Shown here piece by piece: positions 8,436 to 17,317 of a DNA stretch of 64,000 bases (position 1 is the stretch's first letter; each line of letters opens with the position of its first letter). The stretch comes from Rhizobacter terrae (GTDB lineage Bacteria > Pseudomonadota > Gammaproteobacteria > Burkholderiales > Burkholderiaceae_C): positions 62,001 through 126,000 of the forward strand of contig NZ_QUSW01000006.1 in NCBI RefSeq assembly GCF_003852895.1. The letters run 5' to 3'. The notes beneath the pieces are model-generated. The model saw nothing but the letters and a program-made list of their open reading frames with translations, made no database searches and had not been told where the DNA came from. The position numbers and the translations under genes are program-made.

Positions 8436-10526
8436 ATGTCTCAACACTTTCGCAAGCGATTGCGACCGGCCTTCAGGTTGTCGGCCATGGGCTGCGCGCT
8501 CATCTCGCTGGGCGGCGCGGGATCGTCCGCCTGGGCCGGCGGCGAGCAGTCGCTGCCCGGCGTGACCATCATCGGGCAGAGCGTCGTGCAGGTGGGCGTG
8601 GCGGATTCGGCCAACGTCGGCGTGGTCACGCAAAAGCAGCTGGAAGATCGTACGGTCTACCGCCCCGGCGAACTGCTGGAAGCCGCGCCGGGCCTGATCG
8701 TCAGCCAGCACAGCGGCGAGGGCAAGGCCAACCAGTTCTACCTGCGCGGCTTCAACCTCGACCACGGCACGGACCTGCGCACGACGGTGGACGGCATGCT
8801 CGTCAACACCCGTTCGCATGCGCACGGCCAGGGCTGGACCGACCTGAACTTCATCATCCCCGAGCTGGCCACGGGGCTCGAATACAAGAAGGGCCCGTAC
8901 TACGCGGAGGAAGGCGACTTCTCTTCAGCGGGCGCCGTGAGGCTGAAATATGCGGACACCTTGCCCGGTGGCCGCTACAGCGTGAGCCTGGGCCAGGACG
9001 GCTACCGCCGGGCGTTGGCCGCGAACTCCACCGCCTTCGCCGATGGCAACCTGCTCTATGCCTTCGAGGCCATGCACAACGACGGCCCGTTCGTGCATCC
9101 GGACGACTACCGCAAGTTCAATGCGGTGCTGCGCTACAGCCGCCAGTACGGCTCCGACGGCGGGTTCAACCTGACCGCGATGGCCTACGAAGGCAAGTGG
9201 AACTCCACCGACCAGATTCCGCAGTCCGCCATCGATGCCGGATTGATCAGCAATCGCTTCGATGCGATGGACCCGACCGACGGCGGCAAGTCGCACCGCT
9301 ACAGCCTGTCAGGCTCGTGGCGGCGCTTCGACGAGAACTCGGCGACCTATGCCAATGCCTACGTCATCCGATCGGGCTTGAGTCTGTTCTCGAACTTCAC
9401 CTACTTCCTGGACGATCCGGTCCATGGCGACCAGTTCGCCCAGCCCGACGACCGCACGACCACTGCGTTCAACGTGAGCCGCAAGTGGCCGGGCCTGCTC
9501 GGCGCCTACGAGACCGACAACACCGTCGGCCTGCAGTTCCAGAACGACAGCATCTCCAACGCACTGCAAAGCACGCAGGCGCGCGACGTCGTGAGCACGA
9601 CCCGCGCGGACCACATCCGCGAGACCAGCCTGGCGCTCTACTACGAGTACGGCACCACCTGGAATTCATGGTTCCGCACCGTGGCCGGTGTGCGAGCAGA
9701 CAGCTACCGCATGAGCGTGGCCAGCGACAACCCGCTGAACTCCGGCACGCGCAGCCAGACCATGGCCAACCCGAAGCTCAGCCTCGTCTTCGGCCCCTGG
9801 TCGGGCACGGAGTACTACGTGAACATGGGCGGCGGCTTCCACAGCAACGATGCCCGCGGCGCGACGATCACGGTGGATCCGAAAGACCCTGCGACGCCCG
9901 CCAGCCAGGTGACACCGCTCGTGCGGTCCAAGGGCTTCGAGCTGGGCGTGCGCACCTCGCCGATCCCCGGCCTGCAGACCTCCGTGTCGCTCTACCGGTT
10001 GGACTTCGATTCCGAACTCGTCTTCGAGGGTGATGCCGGCACGACCTCGGCAGGACGGCCCAGCCGCCGCACCGGGTTCGAGATCGCCAACTACTACAAG
10101 CTCAGCGACTGGCTGACCATCGACGGCGACATCGCCTTCGCCCGCGCGCGGTTCCGCGATGCCGACCCGATCGGGACCCGCATTCCCGGCGCGGTGGAAG
10201 GCGTGGCCTCGCTGGCGGTGTCGGTCGACAACCTCGGCCCCTGGTATGGCGAATTCCAGTGGCGTTACTTCGGGCCCCGGCCGTTGATCGAGGACAACTC
10301 GGTGCGCTCGCAGTCGACCATCGGGCTGAACGGGCACGTGGGCTACAAGTTCAACGACAAGGTCCGCATCGAGCTGGAAGGCTTCAACCTGGCCAATCGC
10401 AAGGCCTCGGCGATCGACTACTTCTACAGCTCGCGGCTCACGCCCACCGGTACAGCGCAGGACGCCATCCACTTCCACCCCATCGAGCCGCGGTCGTTCC
10501 GCCTGTCGCTGCTGGCCCGCTTCTGA
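8436..10526 (+). CDS. TonB-dependent outer-membrane receptor
   Basis: A 696-residue receptor for energy-dependent uptake across the outer membrane. It has a signal peptide (cleavage likely after SSAWA, residue 34). A plug domain follows with VGVVTQKQLEDR and FYLRGFNLDHGTDLRTTVDG. A 22-strand-type barrel ends with the usual C-terminal phenylalanine (LSLLARF). I start it at ATG 8436, behind the purine-rich run ending in GGGGAAAAAA. It lies 68 bp after cysE in the biosynthetic cluster, so the simplest reading is that it recovers the metal-loaded product. The plug has several histidines (DHG, SHAHGQG), compatible with a metal chelate ligand, but the substrate cannot be read from sequence. Confidence 0.92.
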   Translation: MSQHFRKRLRPAFRLSAMGCALISLGGAGSSAWAGGEQSLPGVTIIGQSVVQVGVADSANVGVVTQKQLEDRTVYRPGELLEAAPGLIVSQHSGEGKANQFYLRGFNLDHGTDLRTTVDGMLVNTRSHAHGQGWTDLNFIIPELATGLEYKKGPYYAEEGDFSSAGAVRLKYADTLPGGRYSVSLGQDGYRRALAANSTAFADGNLLYAFEAMHNDGPFVHPDDYRKFNAVLRYSRQYGSDGGFNLTAMAYEGKWNSTDQIPQSAIDAGLISNRFDAMDPTDGGKSHRYSLSGSWRRFDENSATYANAYVIRSGLSLFSNFTYFLDDPVHGDQFAQPDDRTTTAFNVSRKWPGLLGAYETDNTVGLQFQNDSISNALQSTQARDVVSTTRADHIRETSLALYYEYGTTWNSWFRTVAGVRADSYRMSVASDNPLNSGTRSQTMANPKLSLVFGPWSGTEYYVNMGGGFHSNDARGATITVDPKDPATPASQVTPLVRSKGFELGVRTSPIPGLQTSVSLYRLDFDSELVFEGDAGTTSAGRPSRRTGFEIANYYKLSDWLTIDGDIAFARARFRDADPIGTRIPGAVEGVASLAVSVDNLGPWYGEFQWRYFGPRPLIEDNSVRSQSTIGLNGHVGYKFNDKVRIELEGFNLANRKASAIDYFYSSRLTPTGTAQDAIHFHPIEPRSFRLSLLARF

Positions 10527-10596
10527 AAACGTGCGATGGCGACCGCAGTAACCACGTCGTAACCGTGGTCGTCATCAAACCGGATCAAGTGGTGGC

Positions 10597-10625
10597 TATA
10601 CTTTTATAAGCATGTACATGCTTAT
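10597..10625 (+). promoter_or_regulatory. promoter region with perfect 20-bp palindrome
   Basis: The 136-bp gap between the receptor gene and the first ABC permease contains ATAAGCATGTACATGCTTAT (10606-10625), identical to its own reverse complement over all 20 bases. A -10-like TATACT lies at 10597-10602, directly in front, with TATAAG overlapping the palindrome's left edge. The segment is AT-rich compared with its surroundings. A dimeric repressor binding here would block the promoter. The TetR regulator at 16654 is the obvious candidate, which is inference. Confidence 0.7.
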
Positions 10626-10662
10626 TTATTGAATCTCTTCCGATTCTCCTCGTGGAGCCCGC

Positions 10663-11883
10663 ATGTATTTCCTGCAAATCGCATGGAGCAATGTGCTGCG
10701 CAACCGGCGCCGTTCATTGTCGATGTTCGTGGTGGCAGCCCTGGGGGTGAGCATGATCGTGTTCACCAACGGCTTCACCGACGGCATCTCGGCCAACATG
10801 TCCAGTTCGATCATCAACCAGATCGACGGGCACATCCGCATTCAGCACAAGGACTACAAGAAGTACTACATCACCGATCAGGAAAAAGTGCTGCTGGCGG
10901 ACTGGCAAGGGGTGTCACAGGCCGTGACGAAGATTGCGCACGTGCAGCGCGCGATGCCGCGGGTGATGATGGGCGGGCTCATCAGCCACGACGACAAGAC
11001 CACCACCTTCTTCGGCGCGGCCTCCGACCTCGCGCAGCTGCCGGCCGTGCTGCCCGACTACGCAATCAACCTGGTGACCGGCAAGCCCCTGTCTGCCGAC
11101 GACCCGGGCGGCGTGCTGCTGGGCACCTCGCTGGCCAAGAGCCTGTCGGTCAAGGTGGGCGATGAGCTGGTGCTGCTGTCCAAGACCGTGCGCGGGGAGC
11201 AGAGCAACACGCTGGTCCACGTGCGCGGCATCGTCAACTACCCGACTGACGACAAGGTCGAGCAAAGCCTGCTGCTGAGCGCGCTGGACAAACCCATCGC
11301 CGACGACCTGCTCGAACTGAACGCCGGCGCGACGCAGCTCGTGCTGCGCCTGGACGATGAGGCCCATGTGCCCGAGGTCATGGCCGCGCTCGATGCGCTC
11401 TTCGCCGCGCGCGGCCTGCCGTGGAAAGCCATCGCCTGGAACGAGAACCCCGTCTACGCCCGCGTGGTCGGCATGTTCACCGGCATCGGCGTGCTCATCA
11501 CCTTCGTGCTGGTCGTGATGGTGGGCGTGATCACCAGCAATGCCCTGCTGATGGCGTTCTTCGAGCGCATCCGCGAGATCGGCACGATGCGCGCCGTGGG
11601 CATGGACACCTGGCAGGTGCATGCGCTGCTGTACATCGAATCCTCCATCGTCGGCGTGCTGGGCGCTTCAGGCGGACTCGTGCTCGGCACGGGCCTGACC
11701 GCGCTGGCCGGCGGCACCGGCATCCCGCTGGACCTCATCGGCCAGAGCGTCTATCCGCAGCTGGGCCTGGCCAGCGTGCTGGTCTCCACGCTGTGCCCCA
11801 TCGCGTGCATCGTGGTCGCCGCGACCATGCCCATCCGCTCGGCGACGCGCATGAGCGTGACCGACGCATTGAACTACCAATGA
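10663..11883 (+). CDS. ABC transporter permease, FtsX/MacB-LolC type (first)
   Basis: A 406-residue inner-membrane permease. It has an N-terminal TM helix (about 18-40), a large periplasmic domain (about 40-275) and three C-terminal TM helices with the FtsX signature around the EIGTMRAVGM motif. This topology is shared by LolC/E, MacB and FtsX, which move substrates by mechanotransmission and do not pass them through a membrane channel. It is followed by a second permease and, further down, by the ATPase at 15329. The three should form one transporter working with the periplasmic and outer-membrane proteins encoded between them. Confidence 0.88.
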   Translation: MYFLQIAWSNVLRNRRRSLSMFVVAALGVSMIVFTNGFTDGISANMSSSIINQIDGHIRIQHKDYKKYYITDQEKVLLADWQGVSQAVTKIAHVQRAMPRVMMGGLISHDDKTTTFFGAASDLAQLPAVLPDYAINLVTGKPLSADDPGGVLLGTSLAKSLSVKVGDELVLLSKTVRGEQSNTLVHVRGIVNYPTDDKVEQSLLLSALDKPIADDLLELNAGATQLVLRLDDEAHVPEVMAALDALFAARGLPWKAIAWNENPVYARVVGMFTGIGVLITFVLVVMVGVITSNALLMAFFERIREIGTMRAVGMDTWQVHALLYIESSIVGVLGASGGLVLGTGLTALAGGTGIPLDLIGQSVYPQLGLASVLVSTLCPIACIVVAATMPIRSATRMSVTDALNYQ

Positions 11884-11902
11884 ACAACAAGCGGAGGCCG
11901 AC

Positions 11903-13138
11903 GTGATCTTCGACCTGGCACTGAGAAATCTTCAAAGAAACCTGCGCCGCACCCTCATCGCGGAGATCTCCATCATCTTCGGCGTGTTCACCGTCGTCTT
12001 CGTCGGCAACTTCATCGACGGCATGCAGTACGCGTGGGCCCAGTTCGAGATCGAGTCCGACACCGGCGCATTCCAGGTCGAGCACCAGGACTACCGCACC
12101 CTGCGCAAGTCCGAACCGCTGAAGGTCACCATGGCCGGTGCGGGCGAGCTCATCCAGCAGATCAGCCAGTCGCCCGGCGTGCGCGCGGCCTACGGCAAGC
12201 TGGAGTTCTCGGGCATGGTCAGCAACGGCCTGAAGACCACCTTCTTCGATGGCGTGGCCGTCGACCCTGCGCAGCAGGCCCGTGTGCTCAACCGCCAGGA
12301 AGACCTGATCGTTCAGGGCAAGCCGCTGGGGCATGGCCCAGGCACCGGCGGCGTGGTGCTAGGCTCCGACCTGGCCAGCATGCTCGACCTGAAGATCGGC
12401 GACCCGGTCACGATCGTCGTGCGCACCTACCACGGCAGCCTGAATCTCATCAACGGCACGCTGGTGGGCACCAAGAACGGCCGCCACTTCCCGTCGTCGA
12501 CCTACCTGGAGATGTCGCTGGCCGACTCGCAGCTGCTGCTGCGCGTGCAGGACCGCGTCTCGCAGATCGTCGTCGCCGTCGACGACATCCCCGCGCTGCC
12601 GGCCACGATGGCACAGGTGGCCACCAGGCTGTCGGCCGACAAGCGCCCGTTCCAGCTGCGCGCCTACCCCGAGCTCATTCCCATCTATGCCCAGGCCATC
12701 GCGCTGTTCAAGATCATCACGCTGGTGATCGGCCTCGTGCTGTGCGTCCTCGTGGGCGCGGGCATCGGCAACGTGATGGCCATGGCGGTCATGGAGCGCA
12801 AGCGCGAAATCGGCACGCTCATGTCCATCGGCATGGAGAAGAAAACCCTGCGGCGGCTCTTCCTCGCCGAAGGCGCGATCACCGGCGCACTGGGTGCCGT
12901 CATCGGCATGGTGCTGGTGAGTGCACTGACCTGGTACGTGGCCTCCCACGGGGGCGTGACCTTCCCCGGCAGCAATGCCAGCGGCCAGGGCATTTCGATC
13001 ATCCCCAGGCTCAGCCCCTCCATGGCGGCGCTCGGCATCTGCATGCCCATCGTGGTCGCACTCGTCGGCGCATGGTGGCCGGCCGCCAAGGCGGCGGGTC
13101 TCAGCCCCGTCGAGGCCCTGACCGAGCCCTCTGCCTGA
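11903..13138 (+). CDS. ABC transporter permease, FtsX/MacB-LolE type (second)
   Basis: A 411-residue homologue of the preceding permease, with the same layout: TM helix near 20-40, periplasmic domain, then three TM helices after residue 265 and the motif KREIGTLMSIGM. The start is the GTG at 11903, eight bases after GCGGAGG. The gene is 19 bp downstream of the first permease. Two non-identical permeases suggest a LolCE-like heterodimer and not a MacB homodimer. Confidence 0.88.
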   Translation: MIFDLALRNLQRNLRRTLIAEISIIFGVFTVVFVGNFIDGMQYAWAQFEIESDTGAFQVEHQDYRTLRKSEPLKVTMAGAGELIQQISQSPGVRAAYGKLEFSGMVSNGLKTTFFDGVAVDPAQQARVLNRQEDLIVQGKPLGHGPGTGGVVLGSDLASMLDLKIGDPVTIVVRTYHGSLNLINGTLVGTKNGRHFPSSTYLEMSLADSQLLLRVQDRVSQIVVAVDDIPALPATMAQVATRLSADKRPFQLRAYPELIPIYAQAIALFKIITLVIGLVLCVLVGAGIGNVMAMAVMERKREIGTLMSIGMEKKTLRRLFLAEGAITGALGAVIGMVLVSALTWYVASHGGVTFPGSNASGQGISIIPRLSPSMAALGICMPIVVALVGAWWPAAKAAGLSPVEALTEPSA

Positions 13139-13168
13139 ACACGAGCGACCACGAAAACGAGAACACCC

Positions 13169-13924
13169 ATGACTTCACTGACTCGCCGACTGCTCACCTG
13201 CGCGCCGCTGCTGGCCGCCCTGGGCCTGCCCCTGTCCGCACGCGCCGAGCTGTCGGCGCTGGACATCCTCAACCGCGCCGACGACAAGATCGACATCAAG
13301 CAGTCGCAGGTCGAGCTCGAGATGCTGGTCTACCGCAACAACGAACTGCGCAAGACCTACCGCATGCTGCTGAAGTACGAAGACGCGGACCACACGCTGG
13401 CCGAGACCACCTTCCCGCCGCGCAACCAGGGCGAGAAGATGCTGCAGGCCGGGCGCCGCAGCTACTGGCTCTTCCTGCCGAACATCAACAAGTCGGTGCG
13501 CATCTCCGAATCGAACAGCTTCTCCAACGGCGACTTCTCCAACGCAGACATCCTGTCACCGCGCCTGAGCTTCGAATACGAGCCCAAGCTGGTCGGCGTG
13601 GAGAGCATCAACAACGAAGACGCGTACAAGCTCGAGCTCATCGCCAAGGATGACGGCACGGCCTACTCCAAGATCTTCTACTGGGTCCGCAAGTCGGACT
13701 TCTTCCCGCTGCGGCGCGAGTACTACACGTTCTCGCAGCAACTGCTCAAGCGCCTGGACCTGCGCCAGACCTCGACGGTGATGCCCGGCGGCGTCCCCGA
13801 TGCGCTGATGATGACCAGCGTCCTGGAGCGCGACAAGAAGACCGTCATCCGCTACACGAAGTATTCGCCCAACTCGACCTTCCCGCCGGGCACCTTCGAT
13901 GAAAGCACCCTGATGCGGCGCTGA
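13169..13924 (+). CDS. LolA-like periplasmic protein (outer membrane lipoprotein-sorting family)
   Basis: A 251-residue exported protein with a Sec signal peptide ending near LSARAE (residue 27). It matches the family annotated as outer-membrane lipoprotein-sorting protein, whose fold resembles LolA/LolB. Features I can see are the DILNRADDK start of the mature part, the strand-rich middle with YWLFLPNINKSVRISESNSF, and the C-terminal YTKYSPNSTFPPGTFDES. It sits 30 bp after the second permease and 7 bp before the barrel protein. It is therefore probably the periplasmic carrier of a hydrophobic substrate between the ABC permeases and the outer membrane. No lipobox cysteine is present. Confidence 0.85.
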   Translation: MTSLTRRLLTCAPLLAALGLPLSARAELSALDILNRADDKIDIKQSQVELEMLVYRNNELRKTYRMLLKYEDADHTLAETTFPPRNQGEKMLQAGRRSYWLFLPNINKSVRISESNSFSNGDFSNADILSPRLSFEYEPKLVGVESINNEDAYKLELIAKDDGTAYSKIFYWVRKSDFFPLRREYYTFSQQLLKRLDLRQTSTVMPGGVPDALMMTSVLERDKKTVIRYTKYSPNSTFPPGTFDESTLMRR

Positions 13925-13931
13925 GTCATCC

Positions 13932-15314
13932 ATGCTCCCCACCCTACCCCACGCCCTGGGCTGGGCGGCGGCAACAGCTGCCGTCTCGTCCAGCTTCATC
14001 CCCAGCGGAGTCGCACTCGCGCTGAACGAGGCGGCATCGAGTCCGCTCCAGGGGGCGGCCGCCTCGACGCCAGGGGCAACGCCGCCGCAGACCCTGGACC
14101 CGCAGGACTTTCCGCCCATGGATGCGCCCGCCACCGACCCCGCGGGCACCGGGCCGGCCGCGAAGTCCGCGCAGCGCTCGCCGGCCTGGACCTTCTCCGC
14201 GTTCATGCACACCGAAGTCGCGACGATCAATGACCAGTCGCGCCTCAATCCCGGCAACACCATCTTCCAGGCCAGGGACCACGGCAGCTATGTCGAGACG
14301 CGGCTGAATGCCTCCGACACCTTCGGCGGCGACCACCAGGGCCGCTGGCAGTTCAAGACCTACACCACCAGCTCCAGCACCAGCCCGTCGGTGGCCGGCA
14401 TGCATTCGCGCGTCGACGAGCTGTACGCCGACTGGAAGGCGCCGCGCTGGTTTGCGACGGTGGGCAAGCGCCGCATCAACTGGGGGCATGCGCTGGGGTT
14501 CAATCCCGTCAACGTCGTGGCACCGGCGCGCAACCCGCTCGATCCGTCGTTCGCGACGGAAGGCCAGCCCATCGGCTGGGTCGGCTTCAGCGGCGACACG
14601 GTGCTGGACCTGCTCGTCACGCATGCCGCCGCCAGGAACACCTACAGCGGCGACCGCCCTCGTTGGGGCGCACGCTGGAGCGTGCCCGGCGATGGCAAGG
14701 ACTTCGCCGTGTATGCCTTCGGCGGCGCCCCCTACCCCGATGGACGCAGCTTCCCGGCAATGCTGGGTGGCTCGTTCTCGATGAACGCCATGCCCGGCCT
14801 GACGCTGTACGGCGAGCTGGCCCACTTCTCGAAGAACTACCGCAACTACTACAGCCCGCTCGGAACGCCGTTCACCAAGAGCGGCCCCTATTCGCAGGCC
14901 GCCGTGGGGTCGCAGCTCGATCTCGGCGGCAAGTCGAGCGCGTTCGTCGAGCTCTTCATCAATGGTGCCGGCTATTCGCGGCAAGAGCGCAGCGACTACC
15001 TCCAGGCGCTGGACGCGGGCATCGCCAGCGCCAGCGTCGGCACGACCCTCTCCGACTTCATCCCGCTGGCGCTCAATCGCCAGTACCTGCTGCTGGGCTA
15101 CAAGAAGGAGTACCGGGAGAAGTACTCCGGCTCGGTGAACGTCCTCGTCGCCCGCGATGGTTCGTTCTCGAACCGCCTGGAAGCGGCCTACGCCATGTCC
15201 GACTACCTCGAAGCCAAGCTCAGCCTCCAGCACGACGGAGGCGGCCGGGGCACCGAGTTCGGCAACTCGCCCACCAAGAGGCTGCTGCAGCTTCAACTGA
15301 TCGCCAGTTTTTAG
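13932..15314 (+). CDS. outer-membrane beta-barrel protein of the ABC export system
   Basis: A 460-residue protein. The N-terminus is a poor, short signal-like segment followed by an Ala/Pro-rich linker (about 30-85). The rest alternates strands in the manner of a porin-like barrel, and the last residue is phenylalanine (LQLIASF), the usual barrel-assembly signal. The family often travels with FtsX-type permeases and LolA-like proteins. It starts 7 bp after the LolA-like gene and is followed after 14 bp by the ATPase. A role as the outer-membrane exit or receiving component is inferred from this context; the substrate is unknown. Confidence 0.75.
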   Translation: MLPTLPHALGWAAATAAVSSSFIPSGVALALNEAASSPLQGAAASTPGATPPQTLDPQDFPPMDAPATDPAGTGPAAKSAQRSPAWTFSAFMHTEVATINDQSRLNPGNTIFQARDHGSYVETRLNASDTFGGDHQGRWQFKTYTTSSSTSPSVAGMHSRVDELYADWKAPRWFATVGKRRINWGHALGFNPVNVVAPARNPLDPSFATEGQPIGWVGFSGDTVLDLLVTHAAARNTYSGDRPRWGARWSVPGDGKDFAVYAFGGAPYPDGRSFPAMLGGSFSMNAMPGLTLYGELAHFSKNYRNYYSPLGTPFTKSGPYSQAAVGSQLDLGGKSSAFVELFINGAGYSRQERSDYLQALDAGIASASVGTTLSDFIPLALNRQYLLLGYKKEYREKYSGSVNVLVARDGSFSNRLEAAYAMSDYLEAKLSLQHDGGGRGTEFGNSPTKRLLQLQLIASF

Positions 15315-15328
15315 ATTGGGAGTGAACC

Positions 15329-16039
15329 ATGAAGATCCGCACCGACGCCGTCTGCAAGGAATACCAGCTGGGCCGGTCCACCGTGCATGCGGTGCGCAAT
15401 GCCTCCATCACCATCAATGCCGGTGAGTTCGTGGCCATCAAGGGGCCATCGGGAAGCGGCAAGTCGACGCTGCTGCACATGATCGGCGCGCTGGACCAGC
15501 CGACCTCCGGCGAGATCTGGCTCGGAGACTCGAAGCTGAACGACCTGGACGACAGCCGCCTGGCCACGATCCGGCGCAACGAGATCGGCTTCATCTTCCA
15601 GTCCTTCAACCTGATTCCGGTGCTCAGCGTCTTCGGCAACGTCGAGCTGCCGCTGCGTCTTCAGCGCGTGCCTGCGCAAGAGCGCAAGCAGCGCGTCGAA
15701 GAGATGCTGCACGCCGTGGGGCTGACGCAGCGCGCCCTGCACAAGACCGAGGAACTCAGCGGCGGACAACGCCAGCGGGTGGCCATTGCACGTGCGCTGG
15801 TCACGCGGCCCCAGGTGATCCTGTCGGACGAGCCCACAGCCAACCTGGACTCCAAGACCGGCGACGAGATCCTCGACCTGATGCGCCGCCTGAACCAGGA
15901 CCACCAGGTCACCCTGATCTTTGCGACGCACGACCACAGCATCGTCGAGCGCGCGGACCGGGTGGTGAGCATCCTGGACGGCGAAATCATCGACGACCGT
16001 CGAATGGGTGCCGAACCGAAACTGATGTCCGTGGGTTGA
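15329..16039 (+). CDS. ABC transporter ATP-binding protein (LolD/MacB type)
   Basis: A 236-residue nucleotide-binding subunit. Walker A GPSGSGKST is at residues 39-47, the Q-loop in FIFQSFNLIP near 90-99, the signature LSGGQRQRVAIARAL near 144-158, Walker B VILSDEPTANLD near 166-177, and the switch histidine in FATHDHSIVE. Subunits of this type power FtsX-fold permeases, so it should pair with the two permeases at 10663 and 11903. It is the last of the five transporter genes. Confidence 0.93.
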   Translation: MKIRTDAVCKEYQLGRSTVHAVRNASITINAGEFVAIKGPSGSGKSTLLHMIGALDQPTSGEIWLGDSKLNDLDDSRLATIRRNEIGFIFQSFNLIPVLSVFGNVELPLRLQRVPAQERKQRVEEMLHAVGLTQRALHKTEELSGGQRQRVAIARALVTRPQVILSDEPTANLDSKTGDEILDLMRRLNQDHQVTLIFATHDHSIVERADRVVSILDGEIIDDRRMGAEPKLMSVG

Positions 16040-16040
16040 A

Positions 16041-16060
16041 TGACCTTTGATGACCTTTGA
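16041..16060 (+). repeat. tandem duplication of a 10-bp unit
   Basis: TGACCTTTGA occurs twice head to tail, immediately after the ATPase stop codon and just before the DUF2141 gene. It lies in the ribosome-binding region and may be a recent slippage duplication. Confidence 0.7.
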
Positions 16061-16073
16061 ACAGGGAATGAAC

Positions 16074-16517
16074 ATGAAGAGAAAGATCAGGGCACTGGCC
16101 GCATGCGCCTTTCTGGCGCTTCCGGCGGTTTCCTCGCTGGCCGCAGATCTCGATGTGGTGGTTGAAAACATCCGCAACGCGAATGGAAACCTCATCATCG
16201 CGCTGTATTCACCCGACACCCAGCAGGCTTTTCCGGCGCACCCTGACAAAGCGTTACGAAAGATTCAAGTCCCGGCCAAGGAAGGCAAACAGACCGTCCA
16301 CGTCGAAAATGTCAGCGAAGGAAATTTCGCCGTCACCATCGTCCATGACGAAAATGGAAACGGAACCATGGACCACAATTTCCTCGGGATGCCTCGGGAA
16401 GGGTTCGGTTTCTCCAACAACCCCAAAGTGAGGTTCAGCCTTCCTTCATTTGAAGCCGCTTCGTTCCACATGACCAGCGGCGCCAAGGAAATTTCCATTT
16501 CCTTGACCTATTGGTAA
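16074..16517 (+). CDS. DUF2141 family periplasmic protein
   Basis: A 147-residue secreted protein with a clear signal peptide (KRKIRALAACAFLALPA, cleavage after SSLAA). The mature part has the DUF2141 pattern: the opening DLDVVVENIRNANGNLIIALY, the central YAVTIVHDENGNG-like segment (here FAVTIVHDENGNGTMDHN) and the closing GFGFSNN. The acidic HDENGNGTMD loop resembles a metal-binding turn. The function of the family is unknown. I prefer the ATG at 16074 because AGGGA lies six bases ahead; an in-frame ATG at 16068 would abut that site. GC content here is lower than in the genes on either side. Confidence 0.85.
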   Translation: MKRKIRALAACAFLALPAVSSLAADLDVVVENIRNANGNLIIALYSPDTQQAFPAHPDKALRKIQVPAKEGKQTVHVENVSEGNFAVTIVHDENGNGTMDHNFLGMPREGFGFSNNPKVRFSLPSFEAASFHMTSGAKEISISLTYW

Positions 16518-16560
16518 CCGTCTGGCTGGTAGAACCGCAAGCGCTTACGGGGTACGATCA

Positions 16561-17241
16561 ATGCTCACCGCCTTCTTCTGCTTTGCGCAGTTGCCTCTCA
16601 CAAGGAACGTTCCGGGTTGGCGGATTGATCGTCCTCTCTCAGAAAGAAGAGCCTTGGGTAGAAACAAGACCATCGACGACACGGAATTGCTCGCTCACGC
16701 ACGGCGGGTATTCCTCGAAAAAGGCGCACAGGGTTCCACCAAGGAGATCGCCAGATCCGCAGGCATCTCGGAAGCCGTGCTGTTCCAACGTTTCCCGACG
16801 AAAGCAACGCTTTTCCTGGCCGCCATGGTGCCGCCGCAGGTGGATGCCGATGCCATCGTCCAAAGCGGAGCCAAGTATTCGGATCCACAAGACGCCTTGT
16901 GTGCGATGTGCGATTCGATGCTGGTGTATTTCCGCTCGATGATGCCCATCGTCCTGCACTTGCTGACGCATCCGTCGATCACGATGGAAGACATCATGTC
17001 CCATTTTGAAAAATCGGCCTCGGCGTCATTACCAAGGGCACTTTCAAAATACCTCACTTCATTGCAGGGCGCCGGCAAGGTTCATGTCAATGACCCTGAC
17101 TCGGCGGCCTCGCTGCTGATTTCCTCCATCCACAGCGTCGCGATTTTCGAAATGCTTGGTGCCCACGGCGGACATTTTCCGGAAGCCGGAGTCCGTGCCC
17201 TGGTGGCTGCCTTCTGGCACGGTTTAGCGCCTCGCCGCTGA
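16561..17241 (+). CDS. TetR/AcrR family transcriptional regulator
   Basis: A 226-residue repressor-type protein. The helix-turn-helix domain is ARRVFLEKGAQGSTKEIARSAGISEAVLFQRFPTKATLF (about 47-86), preceded by roughly 30 residues that do not resemble the family. The true start may therefore be the TTG at 16654, seven bases after an AAGAAG run, which would give a normal 195-residue protein beginning MGRNKTIDD. The C-terminal domain is all-helical ligand-binding. It is the only regulator in the cluster. The 20-bp palindrome in front of the exporter genes is a suitable target, which is inference. Base composition is less GC-rich than the neighbours. Confidence 0.88.
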   Translation: MLTAFFCFAQLPLTRNVPGWRIDRPLSERRALGRNKTIDDTELLAHARRVFLEKGAQGSTKEIARSAGISEAVLFQRFPTKATLFLAAMVPPQVDADAIVQSGAKYSDPQDALCAMCDSMLVYFRSMMPIVLHLLTHPSITMEDIMSHFEKSASASLPRALSKYLTSLQGAGKVHVNDPDSAASLLISSIHSVAIFEMLGAHGGHFPEAGVRALVAAFWHGLAPRR

Positions 17242-17317
17242 CATAACCTTTTATCTTTAGCGATGGTGGACGCTTCAATCTCCACCCTGACCTTTCTTTT
17301 GCCTACGGGAGATATAT

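Noticed and set aside
10551-10569. ACCACG/CGTGGT hairpin after the TonB receptor gene as a terminator
   Set aside because: The stem is only six base pairs with a seven-base loop and no T-run follows.
16537-16548. GCAAGCGCTTAC near-palindrome upstream of the TetR gene as an autoregulatory operator
   Set aside because: It is short, imperfect and not related to the 20-bp palindrome at 10606, so I have no basis to pair it with the regulator.
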